A stretch of 64,000 nt of DNA from Brachyspira alvinipulli ATCC 51933 (GTDB lineage: Bacteria > Spirochaetota > Brachyspiria > Brachyspirales > Brachyspiraceae): positions 24,110 through 88,109 of the forward strand of contig NZ_KI912405.1 of the NCBI RefSeq assembly GCF_000518245.1. The letters run 5' to 3'. A program made the translations under genes and the position numbers. Every line of letters starts with the position of its first letter. Position 1 is the stretch's first letter. The notes beneath the pieces were generated by a model that saw only the letters and a list, made by a program, of their open reading frames with translations, was not told the DNA's origin and did not search any database. Shown piece after piece: positions 55,667 to 64,000 of this stretch.

Positions 55667-57199
55667 ATGAGATTTTTATTAGTATTATTTATATTGTTAT
55701 CTGCATATTCTTCACTTCTTTCTGAAGAAATTAACACTAACGAAAATACTAATAATATCTATATTAATACTAATGAAGAAAATAATACTAATAACCTATA
55801 TATTAATACTAATAGAAATAATACAAACACCGTATATCTATATGTAAACAAAGATTATACTAATGTCATAAATATTGATACAAACAAAGAATACACTAAT
55901 GATTATGAAATATATGATGATGTAGATATTATAGAAAATATATTAAATGAAGATAATACAGATGTACAAGTGATGCATAAGAAAAAACAATTATTAGTTG
56001 ACAGTATGATAATTATAAGGAAAAAAGACATAAAAGAGTCAAAATCAAAAAATATTGCTGAACTAATAAAAGAATATGCCAATATAGATATAAAAAATAA
56101 AACAGTATATTCCCAATCTACATTTATATTAAATGGAGAAATACTAAATAATGAAAAGAAAAAAATATATTTGTTTTTATATGATAAAAATAATATAGAC
56201 TCTATAGATATAAATTATCATATATTAACAGGAAGAATAGTATACAACATTTTAAGCAAACAATATGCTAAATCAGAAGAAGTATTATATTTAAATCTAT
56301 CAAGAGATGTTCAATTGGAATCATCAAAAACTATAGGATATAAAAAGATACAAACCAATGAAAGCAAATCTTCTGGAAAAATGAGTTTATTGGAATATAA
56401 TATAAAAAATCAAAATAACAGTTCTCTCAAATTCAACTTAAATACATCTGGGGAAGAAAGAGGATTCAGCGGAAAGAAAAGTACATCTGCTGATTTTAGA
56501 TCATATATAAACGGAGATGTCAATTTTAATCTTAATCCAATAAAAGAAATAACGCTTACAGGTAAATATTTTGTAAATATGCAAACTGATATTGCTTTAT
56601 TAAATAAAGGCTATACTAATAGTATAAAAAATCAAAATATATATCAAGGCGGAAATATAGGATTATCCATAAAGCCTATAAGTATGATAACAATAGAAGC
56701 ATTATATTTCATAAGCAGTAAAAAAGACTTATTAGATGTAACTAATAACACTTATTTAACAACACAGGGAAATAGAACTAGTGTAACATTAAGCATACCT
56801 ATAAAAAATATACATTCTACTATAAAAATAAAAGGTAATTATTCTTATTTGGTTGGAAAAAACTTATATAATGTAAGCGTTCAAAATAATAGTTTGCCTG
56901 GACTTCCTAAACATCAATTTAATACGTCATTAGAATATATATATAGTAAAACAACAGATTTAGAATCAAGTATACTTTTTAATGTTCAGTATATAGGAGA
57001 TGAATATAATAATGCCACTCAAACAGAGCTTGATAGAGCATATACGACTTTTGATATTATTAGCTCATTTGTTTTCAAAAAAGATATATCATTAAAATTT
57101 GGAGTAAAAAATATATTAGATGTAAAATATGAAAATATAAAAGGATACCCTATATCAAGCAGAGAATATTTTATTAATGTATCAGCGAAATTAAGATAA
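55667..57199 (+). CDS. TonB-dependent-receptor-like outer-membrane protein, shortened
   Basis: This 510-residue protein has a signal peptide (MRFLLVLFILLSAYSSLLSE). A low-complexity Asn/Thr segment (~22-85, repeats such as NTNNIYINTN and NTNNLYINTN) follows. A plug-like domain (~110-195: SMIIIRKKDIKESKSKNIAELIKEYANIDI, then FILNGEIL) leads to a barrel that ends with GVKNILDVKYENIKGYPISSREYFINVSAKLR, the typical last strand of TonB-dependent receptors. The barrel part (~300 residues) is short for the usual 22 strands. There is no clear TonB box before the plug; the low-complexity segment takes its place. Substrate unknown. AGGA precedes the ATG. Confidence 0.75.
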   Translation: MRFLLVLFILLSAYSSLLSEEINTNENTNNIYINTNEENNTNNLYINTNRNNTNTVYLYVNKDYTNVINIDTNKEYTNDYEIYDDVDIIENILNEDNTDVQVMHKKKQLLVDSMIIIRKKDIKESKSKNIAELIKEYANIDIKNKTVYSQSTFILNGEILNNEKKKIYLFLYDKNNIDSIDINYHILTGRIVYNILSKQYAKSEEVLYLNLSRDVQLESSKTIGYKKIQTNESKSSGKMSLLEYNIKNQNNSSLKFNLNTSGEERGFSGKKSTSADFRSYINGDVNFNLNPIKEITLTGKYFVNMQTDIALLNKGYTNSIKNQNIYQGGNIGLSIKPISMITIEALYFISSKKDLLDVTNNTYLTTQGNRTSVTLSIPIKNIHSTIKIKGNYSYLVGKNLYNVSVQNNSLPGLPKHQFNTSLEYIYSKTTDLESSILFNVQYIGDEYNNATQTELDRAYTTFDIISSFVFKKDISLKFGVKNILDVKYENIKGYPISSREYFINVSAKLR

Positions 57200-57235
57200 A
57201 CTATAATTCTATATTTACTTATTTTTATAAAATAG

Positions 57236-57241
57236 TATAAT
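57236..57241 (+). promoter_or_regulatory. polA -10 box, probably leaderless
   Basis: TATAAT at 57236-57241 ends eight bases before the polA ATG, the same spacing as at coaD. No ribosome-binding site is present. The -35 region (TTACTT or TTTACT near 57214) is weak. Confidence 0.55.
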
Positions 57242-57249
57242 GACATATT

Positions 57250-60012
57250 ATGAAAAAGACATTTCTTATTATTGACGCTTTTGGTATACTTTACAGATAC
57301 CATTTTATTTTTTTGAAGAGACCTCTTTTAAACTCTAAGGGGCAGAATGTTTCATCTATCAATGGTTTTATGAGAACTTATTTCTCGCTTATTAATACAT
57401 ATCCTGCAGAATATGTTGCTATAGCTTTGGATAGTTCAAGAAAAACTTTTAGAAATGAAATATATAAAGAGTATAAAGAGAATAGAGAGAGCATGCCTAA
57501 TGATTTAAGAAGTCAGATTCCTATACTTTATGAACTTATAGATGCATTGGGAATATCGAGAATTGTATTAGATAATTATGAGGCTGATGATATTGTAGGC
57601 ACTATTGCAGAAAGAAATAAAAAAGAAAATATTAAAACTATTATTTATTCCCCTGATAAAGATATACTTCAGCTTGTAGATGATGATGTAAGAGTAGTTG
57701 CAAGCAATAAAGATAATGAACTTATGGAATATGACAGAGAAACCGTAAAAGAAAAAAGAGGCGTATATCCAAATCAAATAATAGATTTACTTGCTCTAAT
57801 GGGGGATGCTTCTGATAATATACCGGGGGTTAAAGGAGTAGGAGAAAAAACTGCTTTAAAACTTCTTGAAGAATATGAAAGTTTAGACGGCATATATAAA
57901 AATATTGATTCTATAAAAGGAAAAGTTCAGGAAAAATTATTAGAATCAAAATATATGGCATATATGAGTTATAAACTTGCTACTATTGAAAGAGATATAA
58001 AAGATTTTAATTTAGATTACAATGAGATAGCAAGCAATAAAATTAATATTGATGAAGTTAATAGAATATTAGATGAACTTGAATTAAAACAAATAAGAGA
58101 TAAGATTAATTCTTATATATACGGAGCTTCATCCAAAAAAGAAGAAAAAGTAAAAATATCAAATAATGCTGATAATGCTGTAGAAGATAAAAAAGATGAA
58201 AGCCCTATACTAAGTGCTAAAAACAATAATGCAAGTTATTATTTAATAGAAAATGAAACAGAACTTAAAAACCTTTTAAATGACATCAATAATAAAAAAC
58301 TTGTATGCATTGACTTTGAAACTACAGGACTTGATACTTTTAAAGATACTATAATAGGAATTTCATTTGCTATAAAATCAAATGAAGCATTTTATTTGGA
58401 TGTAAGCGGAAGAACAAATATAGATAAAGAAAAATGCTTAAATCTTGTATTTGATACATTGTCCAAAGAAGATATAAAGGTTATAGGTCATAATCTTAAA
58501 TATGAATATAAGATGATGAGAGCTATAAATAAAAGCTTTGGAAATTTATATTTTGATACTATGGTAGCGGCATATCTGCTAAATCCCACAAGAGGAAGAT
58601 ATAATATGGATGATTTAGCCATAGCTTATCTTTCATACAATACTATCAAATACAGTGATATAACAGATAATGCTAAAAAAACTTTATTGGATGTTCCTTT
58701 AAAAGATGTTGTTGAATATGCATGCGAAGATGCTGATATAACTTTCAGATTTTATGAATGCTTTGCCCCTCTTTTAAAAACATATAATCTTGAAGAATTG
58801 TTTTTTAATATAGAGATGCCTCTTATAAGTGTGCTTGCTGATATGGAATTTGACGGCGTATATATAAGCAGTGAAAAAATGAAAGCATTATCTGATGAAT
58901 ATTCTATTTTACTAGAAAAAACTAAATCAAAAATATATTCTGAAGCTGGAGAGGAATTTAATATACAGTCTCCTAAACAGTTGGAATATATATTGTTTGA
59001 TAAGATGGGAATACCTCCAACAAAAAAAACTAAAACAGGATTTTCTACTGATGAGGAAGTTTTAACTGAATTATCACAAAAGTATAAAATTGCTGAGTAT
59101 ATGCTTACATACAGAAAATATGCAAAACTAAAAAATACTTATCTTGATGTATTTCCGACTTTAATAAATGAAAAAACAGGAAGAATACATGCATCATTCA
59201 ATCAAACTGTAACAGCTACCGGACGTTTATCTTCATCAGAGCCTAATTTACAAAATATTCCTGTAAGAGGCGAAGAAGGACGAGATATAAGAAATACATT
59301 TATAGCAGAAAAAGGAAATTTATTAATAGCTGCTGACTATTCTCAAATAGAATTAAGATTATTAGCACATTTTAGTAATGATCCTGTATTAGTGGAAGCA
59401 TTTAAAAACAATGATGATATTCACAGAAAAACAGCAATGAAAATATATTCTGTGAGTAAAGAGCATGTAACTGCTTCAATGAGAAATATTGCAAAAATAA
59501 TAAACTTCTCTATTATTTACGGTAAAACAGCATTCGGACTTTCAAAAGAGCTCGGAATAAAAAGAAAAGAAGCTGAGGATTTTATAAAAGGATATTTTTC
59601 AACTTATTCAAGAGTAAAGCCTTTCTGCGAGGAAGTAGTAGAGGAAGTAAGAAATAAAGGTTATGTACGTACTATGTTAGGGCGTATAAGAGATTTATCA
59701 AAAACTATAAACTCCTCCAACGCTATGGCTAGAAATGAAGCTGAGAGAATGGCTTTAAATACTCTTATTCAGGGAAGTGCAGCCGACATGATAAAAGTTG
59801 CTATGATTGCTATACATAAAGAGTTCAAGAATCATTTCAAAACTGCCAAAATAGTTATGCAAGTTCATGACGAATTAGTAGTGGAAGTTTCAGAGGCAGA
59901 AGCAGACAAAGCCATGACTATAATGAAAGAGATAATGGAGCATTCTGTTAAAGCTAATGTACCTATTACTGTTGATATACATAAAGGAAATAGTTGGGGA
60001 GAGGTTCATTAA
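57250..60012 (+). CDS. polA: DNA polymerase I
   Basis: This 920-residue polymerase has all three PolA activities by sequence. The 5' nuclease (~1-290) has VLDNYEADDIVGTIA, the DGSDNIPGV-type loop (DASDNIPGVKGVGEKTA) and a helix-hairpin-helix. The 3'-5' proofreading domain (~325-510) has DFETTGLD, NLKYEYKMM and YACEDADITFRF. In NLKYEYKMM a Glu stands where E. coli has the Exo II Asp. The polymerase (~540-920) has DYSQIELRLLAH, the O-helix IINFSIIYGKTAFGLS and VHDELVVEV. Length is typical. It repairs and matures lagging strands. Confidence 0.97.
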   Translation: MKKTFLIIDAFGILYRYHFIFLKRPLLNSKGQNVSSINGFMRTYFSLINTYPAEYVAIALDSSRKTFRNEIYKEYKENRESMPNDLRSQIPILYELIDALGISRIVLDNYEADDIVGTIAERNKKENIKTIIYSPDKDILQLVDDDVRVVASNKDNELMEYDRETVKEKRGVYPNQIIDLLALMGDASDNIPGVKGVGEKTALKLLEEYESLDGIYKNIDSIKGKVQEKLLESKYMAYMSYKLATIERDIKDFNLDYNEIASNKINIDEVNRILDELELKQIRDKINSYIYGASSKKEEKVKISNNADNAVEDKKDESPILSAKNNNASYYLIENETELKNLLNDINNKKLVCIDFETTGLDTFKDTIIGISFAIKSNEAFYLDVSGRTNIDKEKCLNLVFDTLSKEDIKVIGHNLKYEYKMMRAINKSFGNLYFDTMVAAYLLNPTRGRYNMDDLAIAYLSYNTIKYSDITDNAKKTLLDVPLKDVVEYACEDADITFRFYECFAPLLKTYNLEELFFNIEMPLISVLADMEFDGVYISSEKMKALSDEYSILLEKTKSKIYSEAGEEFNIQSPKQLEYILFDKMGIPPTKKTKTGFSTDEEVLTELSQKYKIAEYMLTYRKYAKLKNTYLDVFPTLINEKTGRIHASFNQTVTATGRLSSSEPNLQNIPVRGEEGRDIRNTFIAEKGNLLIAADYSQIELRLLAHFSNDPVLVEAFKNNDDIHRKTAMKIYSVSKEHVTASMRNIAKIINFSIIYGKTAFGLSKELGIKRKEAEDFIKGYFSTYSRVKPFCEEVVEEVRNKGYVRTMLGRIRDLSKTINSSNAMARNEAERMALNTLIQGSAADMIKVAMIAIHKEFKNHFKTAKIVMQVHDELVVEVSEAEADKAMTIMKEIMEHSVKANVPITVDIHKGNSWGEVH

Positions 60013-60027
60013 TATTTGAATTTTTTC

Positions 60028-60070
60028 AAGAAAAAGAGTATTTTATTTTTATATAAAAACTCTTTTTCTT
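60028..60070 (+). terminator. Possible terminator of polA
   Basis: AAGAAAAAGAGT and ACTCTTTTTCTT form a perfect 12-bp stem with an AT-rich inner hairpin, about 15 bp after the stop. There is no long T run after it, so efficiency is uncertain. Confidence 0.5.
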
Positions 60071-60189
60071 AAATAAAAACTAATAAATCATTGTTATAAT
60101 TTTCTTTATATGTTATTAATATGAGTTTGAATTAATTATCAGTTTTGTAAAGCGTGTTCAAGTTTATATATACCTAAACAACTATATTT

Positions 60190-60268
60190 TGTCAACCGCG
60201 AGCTGCGGCACCTTCCCGCACGGTACAGTTTCATCTTATCAAATGCTAACTATACGTGCGGTTGATTA
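60190..60268. ncRNA. Candidate structured element, island 1
   Basis: TCAACCGC (60192-60199) is a perfect inverted match to GCGGTTGA (60258-60265). CCGCACG (60216-60222) is a perfect inverted match to CGTGCGG (60255-60261) and competes for the same right arm. A small hairpin CCGC-GAGCT-GCGG (60196-60208) also uses the left arm. The G+C content contrasts with the flanks. It could be a small RNA, a switchable terminator region or a dispersed intergenic repeat. Confidence 0.4.
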
Positions 60269-60349
60269 CTTATTAATATACAAAAGTTAATAATTTTTAT
60301 TACATATAAAACAAAATTAGTATGATTTAGTATTAATTTTACACTTGCA

Positions 60350-60460
60350 CTTTCGCGTAGCGTATCCGAGTTTATTGAGGATATAGGTTCTTTGACGCTG
60401 TCCGCCTGCGACCATATGGAGTGCCTTTTAGGTATGGCGTGCGGCGAAAAAAGAACAATA
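60350..60460. ncRNA. Candidate structured element, island 2
   Basis: Hairpins in order are CGC-GTA-GCG (60354-60362), TATCC/GGATA (60363-60367 with 60379-60383), and a nested element closed by GTTCTTT/AAAGAAC (60387-60393 with 60450-60456) that encloses CCGC/GCGG (60402-60405 with 60441-60444) and CCATA/TATGG (60412-60416 with 60433-60437). All three pairs of the last element nest correctly. No known RNA class was recognised. Confidence 0.45.
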
Positions 60461-60630
60461 AAAAATTGACAAAGTTAAAAATTTTTAGTTTATATTATAA
60501 AAAACAAATTGACAAATAAAATAATTTCTATATAGTTCAAAAGACTTTTAAAAATTTATTAATGAAAATAGATATTATGAAAAAATAAAATTTAATTATT
60601 TTATCTGCTATGATATAAAATATTATAATG

Positions 60631-60664
60631 AAAAGCCCATATACGATAATGGTACAGGGCTTTT
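60631..60664 (-). terminator. Terminator of the VWA gene
   Basis: AAAAGCCC and GGGCTTTT pair (60631-60638 with 60657-60664) around a loop that contains a further TAC/GTA pair. It lies ten bases past the stop on the minus strand. Confidence 0.75.
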
Positions 60665-60673
60665 AAAGATATA

Positions 60674-62380
60674 TTAAAAATTTAGAAAATATAAATGATC
60701 ATCTGACGTATCTTCTTCTTCAATCTCAGAAGTTAATACTAATTCTATAGTAACATCTTTCTCTCTGGCAGTTTTAGCATTCAAGTCTAAATTAGCTCTT
60801 CCTATTACTTTAGCAGGAGCATCAGTTATAACTATTATCAATTTTTTATCATAAATAAAATTAAACTTTTCTAATGCCTCTTGTATAGCTTCATACATAG
60901 GTTCTGCTTTATCTCCGCCTCCAGATGCAAAAAAGTAATTAACTTCTCTGTTTATAACATTTATATTATCGCTAAAATCTATCATTTTTGTAAAATAGGT
61001 GTCTTTAACATCTCTGTAAAGCATAAACCCCATTCTAGCTTTTTTATGATTGTCGAATAATTGTCTTGCTACTCCTCTGATTTCTTTTTTTATGCTTCTT
61101 ATATACGGATGCATGCTTTCTGTTGTATCTAGTACAATGACTAAATCTAAAGTATCGAAATCTTTGTATCTATTAATAATATTTTTTAAATTATCAGGGA
61201 GTTTATTCTCATCATCAGCATAATTATTAGGTGTATGAAATGCTTTGCTTGCATTGTCCAAAGCATCCATAGCTTCTCCATTATAAAAATTATTTTTTTT
61301 TATATTATTAGCATTCTCTGTAATTTTTATTTCATTTATTTCAACATCATTTGATTTTACTGTTTCTTTAATCTCTTTTTTACCATTATTTTTTACAGGG
61401 TTATGTGAAAAAATAACAGGCTCATCTTTTTTTTCATTATCTGCACTGCTTACTATAATAGTGTTTGTAGATGTTTCTATAACTTTATCTATAGGTCTTC
61501 TAGGTACAGGTCCTTCTTCTCCTCCGCTAGGCATTTGAGGAGGTATAACTTCCGGCTTCACATTAGATGTTTCTATAACATAATCTATAGGATAAGTAAA
61601 ACTTTCTCCTCTTGTATTAAATACATTAAATGATAAATATCTGTCTTCTGGAAGCTGTTTAAAATATGCTTTAATATATAATTTTTTTCCTAATACTCTG
61701 TTATAAGTATTTTCTAATATTATAGCACTGTTATCAACATTTATTGTACTTCCATAAGAAGTGTTTATTAGTTTATATGCTGTATTTGTTTTTCCTTCTC
61801 TTACATAGAAAGCGTATTCTCCGTTATCACCACCGGAATAATACAAATAAAATGCATATAAATCACCTTCTTTTTCAACATTTCTTAATGTTATAGTAGG
61901 TCTTGAAGTACTGTTATTATTTACTCTGAAAACAATTTCATTATCTAATAATTTGTTTCCATTAACATCATAAGATTCTAATACTATATTAATATTATCA
62001 CTTAATCTAAAAACAGAATTATTATTTCTGCTGTCTAAATATAATGTTTCAGGAATGAATACTTCAAACACTTCTCCAAGGTTGTTATGGAAATCAACAT
62101 TTTTTATATTAACTATGGAATTAGAATTTCCTGTATTGTTAATATAAAGATAAGAGTTATTTCCATTTGGCAGTTTTGAATACAATTTTAATCCGGCAGT
62201 ATTGCCTTTTTTCTTTATGTAAATTTGATAACCATTAGCCAATTTATCTATCAAAATATCCTCTTGATTAATACGTATAGCATAAGTATTTAGATTATTT
62301 TGACCATATAAATTTCCTAAAGTAGTTATTAATACTACCGATAAAATAACAAGCAAATATTTATATCTTATGTTTCTCAT
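60674..62380 (-). CDS. Secreted protein with C-terminal von Willebrand A domain
   Basis: This 568-residue protein has a signal peptide (~1-26, ending LYGQ), a long beta-rich region (~30-280) of unknown family, a low-complexity polar linker (~285-410, rich in Asn, Lys and Pro) and a VWA domain (~420-568). The metal-site motif is intact: VIVLDTTESMHPYI (DxTxS), with further metal-site candidates in GDKAEP and VITDAPAK. VWA domains bind protein partners through Mg2+. The protein should be periplasmic or surface-exposed, with partners unknown. GAGGG precedes the ATG, and a terminator follows. A lipoprotein gene lies 89 bp upstream on the same strand. Confidence 0.85.
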   Translation of the reverse strand: MRNIRYKYLLVILSVVLITTLGNLYGQNNLNTYAIRINQEDILIDKLANGYQIYIKKKGNTAGLKLYSKLPNGNNSYLYINNTGNSNSIVNIKNVDFHNNLGEVFEVFIPETLYLDSRNNNSVFRLSDNINIVLESYDVNGNKLLDNEIVFRVNNNSTSRPTITLRNVEKEGDLYAFYLYYSGGDNGEYAFYVREGKTNTAYKLINTSYGSTINVDNSAIILENTYNRVLGKKLYIKAYFKQLPEDRYLSFNVFNTRGESFTYPIDYVIETSNVKPEVIPPQMPSGGEEGPVPRRPIDKVIETSTNTIIVSSADNEKKDEPVIFSHNPVKNNGKKEIKETVKSNDVEINEIKITENANNIKKNNFYNGEAMDALDNASKAFHTPNNYADDENKLPDNLKNIINRYKDFDTLDLVIVLDTTESMHPYIRSIKKEIRGVARQLFDNHKKARMGFMLYRDVKDTYFTKMIDFSDNINVINREVNYFFASGGGDKAEPMYEAIQEALEKFNFIYDKKLIIVITDAPAKVIGRANLDLNAKTAREKDVTIELVLTSEIEEEDTSDDHLYFLNF

Positions 62381-62469
62381 AGTTTATACCCTCTGCAAAT
62401 TATTATCGGTTTTGTATGTTATAAATCTGCATTGTTATGTTAATTGAGCTGTAATATTTTTTTCACTAA

Positions 62470-63132
62470 TTACAATATTATCTCTGACTTTATTATTTCA
62501 CTAGAGTTCATAAAATTATTTACTGTTACTAAATTTATATTTGTACCGTCATTGGCTATAAAATAATAATTAATTCCCTTTACAACTTGACTTGCAACAT
62601 ATAGCTCTCTACTATATTTTACATCTGTGACATTTTTAGCAGCATTATCAAATATTTTTATTATATCTTCTGCCTCTTTTGACTTAGAAGTATTTATTAA
62701 AGCTTCTTCATAGCTTGTGCATTTTATACCGCCGGCTGAATTCTGACTGCTTTCTATAATTTTTTCGATTTTTGATATGGATACTTTATTTTCATCTGAT
62801 ACATTGCATACTATAATTTCATAATAAGGAAGTGCAGATGGAGTAAGTATTTCACTTCTGCAAATAAAAGCATAATTTGTTCCATTATCAATTTGATTTC
62901 CTAAATAAAGCATTAGTTCTCTTTTTACTCCTAATAATTCTTTTGATGCATCAAGGAAAATTTTTTTTATATTATCATCCATAGAATTAATTTGCTGAGT
63001 ATTTATATTCCAAGAGCCTTCTACTGCTGATTTTTCTTCTATTTCATCTTTTTTATTATTTGATTCTGATTTGCTGCTGCATGATATTAAAGATATTATC
63101 ATAATAGAAATTACTGCGATTTTTTTTACCAT
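62470..63132 (-). CDS. Lipoprotein with two cystatin-like repeats
   Basis: This 220-residue protein starts with a lipoprotein signal ending in SLISC (Cys18) and a short Lys/Asn/Glu linker. Two similar units follow. Unit one (~50-125) reads IFLDASKELLGVKRELMLYL, then GNQIDNGTNYAFICR. Unit two (~155-215) reads IFDNAAKNVTDVKYSRELYV, then SQVVKGINYYFIAN. The second contains Q-V-V-x-G followed by NYYF, the hallmark of cystatin folds (QVVAG, then NYY), and the first a weaker version. Cystatins inhibit papain-type cysteine proteases. Inhibition here is a guess. It lies just upstream of the VWA gene and may be cotranscribed. Confidence 0.75.
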   Translation of the reverse strand: MVKKIAVISIMIISLISCSSKSESNNKKDEIEEKSAVEGSWNINTQQINSMDDNIKKIFLDASKELLGVKRELMLYLGNQIDNGTNYAFICRSEILTPSALPYYEIIVCNVSDENKVSISKIEKIIESSQNSAGGIKCTSYEEALINTSKSKEAEDIIKIFDNAAKNVTDVKYSRELYVASQVVKGINYYFIANDGTNINLVTVNNFMNSSEIIKSEIIL

Positions 63133-63379
63133 ATTTATTTCCCAAAATTTTTTATTATCAATAAATAATTATAACAAAAAATATAAATAAATGAAATATT
63201 AAAAGATGCATATTTTTTAAATTTTAAAAAAAAAATATTTTTAGATTTTTATTTTTTTGATTAATTATTAAAATATTTTAAGTTGTTATCAAATAAATTA
63301 TTGTTTTAATAAAATTATTTTAAATTTATATTTTTATGAAAATCACTTTAAAATAGTCAAAATACATACTAAAATTATT

Positions 63380-63781
63380 TTAATTTATGTAATGATATTC
63401 AGGCATATATCCATTATCAAAAGATATAATTCTCATTGAAAAAGACAATAAAAACTCTATTATAGGCTCAACTCCGCCATAAGGATAACTAATGGGATTA
63501 AAATATAAAAACGCTGTACCATTTTCTATTTCTTTTATTTCTTTAAAATAATATTCTCCATTACCTATACAATCAAAAATATCTTCATAATCCCATCTAT
63601 CATCAGATGAAAAAATATCAATCTCTTTATCTGTATAAAAATTTAAAATATTATTATCATTATAAAGTTCTGGTATTTGCAATTCTTCATCTTTAAGAGA
63701 TTTAATATATAAAAATAAATCTTTCATTCTTGAAAAAGATTCTCTGTCATTAATAAAAAATTTAATAAAACAATATCTCAT
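63380..63781 (-). CDS. Small protein of unknown function
   Basis: I start at the ATG at 63781 (MRYCFIKFFINDRESF); a TTG at 63793 overlaps the TGA of the gene upstream and adds four residues. The 133-residue product is acidic and rich in Tyr, Asp and Phe, with no signal peptide or membrane segment. Features such as DRWDYEDIFDCIGNGEY and NPISYPYGGVEPIIEFLLSF suggest a compact alpha/beta domain, perhaps of the immunity or SMI1/DUF-type small cytoplasmic proteins, but no family is recognised. It follows the GrpB-like gene by nine bases, so the two are coupled. Confidence 0.7.
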   Translation of the reverse strand: MRYCFIKFFINDRESFSRMKDLFLYIKSLKDEELQIPELYNDNNILNFYTDKEIDIFSSDDRWDYEDIFDCIGNGEYYFKEIKEIENGTAFLYFNPISYPYGGVEPIIEFLLSFSMRIISFDNGYMPEYHYIN

Positions 63782-63789
63782 AATATTTA

Positions 63790-64000
63790 TCAATTCTTTC
63801 TATAAAATTCTAATGCTGTTTGTTCAGTATCTTTTATAAATTTATCTTTATAATCGCAATATAATTCAATATCATTATTACAATTTTTTAAAGCTTCCAA
63901 TTTTATTTTAGCATATTCCTCTGCAATATCTTTATTTGCCCTTAAAAAATCTCTAAAAGCTAAATGTCTTTCAATATCAAATTTATTATTAATATCAAAT
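63790..64000 (-). CDS. GrpB-family protein, 5' part outside window
   Basis: The frame is open from the window edge to a TGA at 63792-63790, giving the last ~69 residues. They match the C-terminus of GrpB/UPF0157 proteins, which belong to the nucleotidyltransferase-like superfamily: [20 protein letters not shown], then the [19 protein letters not shown] tail, where family members have RDYLR and a K-x-x-F-I helix. The start, and hence the catalytic part, lies beyond 64000. Function of the family is unclear. It is followed at once by the small unknown gene. Confidence 0.75.
   Translation of the reverse strand, partial: FDINNKFDIERHLAFRDFLRANKDIAEEYAKIKLEALKNCNNDIELYCDYKDKFIKDTEQTALEFYRKN

Larger units (their letters stand above)
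60013..60673. other. Non-coding region with two G+C-richer islands
   Basis: This 661-bp gap lies between polA and the convergent VWA gene. It holds the polA terminator (60028-60070), two G+C-richer foldable islands (60190-60270 and 60350-60460) and the VWA terminator (60631-60664). No reading frame with a start and ribosome-binding site was found. The islands are the most G+C-rich non-coding DNA in the window. Confidence 0.7.

Noticed and set aside
60190-60460. tRNA, tmRNA, SRP or RNase P RNA in the G+C islands
   Set aside because: No T-loop GTTCGA core or CCA end, and none of the conserved motifs of tmRNA, SRP RNA or RNase P RNA.

Overview
The window looks like chromosomal DNA of an anaerobic, motile, host-associated spirochaete, most probably Brachyspira. 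The genus is an inference. It rests on very low G+C, TATAAT-type promoters, four chemoreceptor-like genes, a flagellar rod-binding protein, many lipoproteins and outer-membrane proteins, and a fermentative gene set ([FeFe] hydrogenase plus AdhE). I found no rRNA, tRNA, IS element, prophage or CRISPR. Most of the window is ordinary backbone with several unusual loci.

Layout. 1-2630 (minus): an acidic 18-residue-repeat protein cut by the window edge, a lone AtpC, a small membrane protein and a hot-dog thioesterase. 2977-11568: coaD-miaB, a lipoprotein, mfd, ispG, a PAP2 phosphatase and a PepSY-like protein. 11571-13973 (minus): a small ABC exporter and a SpoIIE-type phosphatase. 14154-16746: sialic-acid genes (nanA and a YhcH-family gene), then an iron-sulfur flavoprotein behind a strong promoter and a foldable 5' leader. 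16832-20820 (minus): hydCBA, an NAD-linked [FeFe] hydrogenase. 21187-25107: a DUF4261-like protein, an outer-membrane protein with a G9 tract in its signal peptide, and purH. 25150-30306 (minus): a radical-SAM-like protein without its cluster cysteines, a YkgJ-like protein, a MarR regulator and adhE. 30552-33108: glyQ, aroK and pheA.

33331-36911 is a fructose operon (DeoR-type regulator, fruK, fruA). It has four TGATTG boxes spaced 10 bp apart at its promoter and a frameshift at an A7 run in fruA. 36978-45869 (minus) holds two tandem OppA lipoproteins and three related chemoreceptors, one of which has lost its signalling domain. 45951-52806 (minus): a MATE exporter, a FlgJ-like rod-binding protein, a 964-residue chemoreceptor with an extra C-terminal domain, and murJ. 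52807-53658 is decayed DNA. 53659-60012: a secreted rhodanese, a DUF2752 membrane protein, two outer-membrane proteins and polA. 60013-60673 is a non-coding gap with two G+C-richer foldable islands. 60674-64000 (minus): a secreted VWA protein, a lipoprotein with two cystatin-like repeats, a small unknown protein and the end of a GrpB-family gene.

How the genes fit together. The hydrogenase and AdhE would both reoxidise NADH in fermentation. Sialic-acid and fructose genes and peptide-binding lipoproteins fit scavenging in the gut, and the chemoreceptor cluster beside the binding proteins fits nutrient taxis. The observations most worth following are the leader RNA at 15670-15795, the cysteine-less radical SAM protein, the G9 phase-variation candidate, the fruA slippage site, the chemoreceptor variants and the structured islands at 60190-60460.
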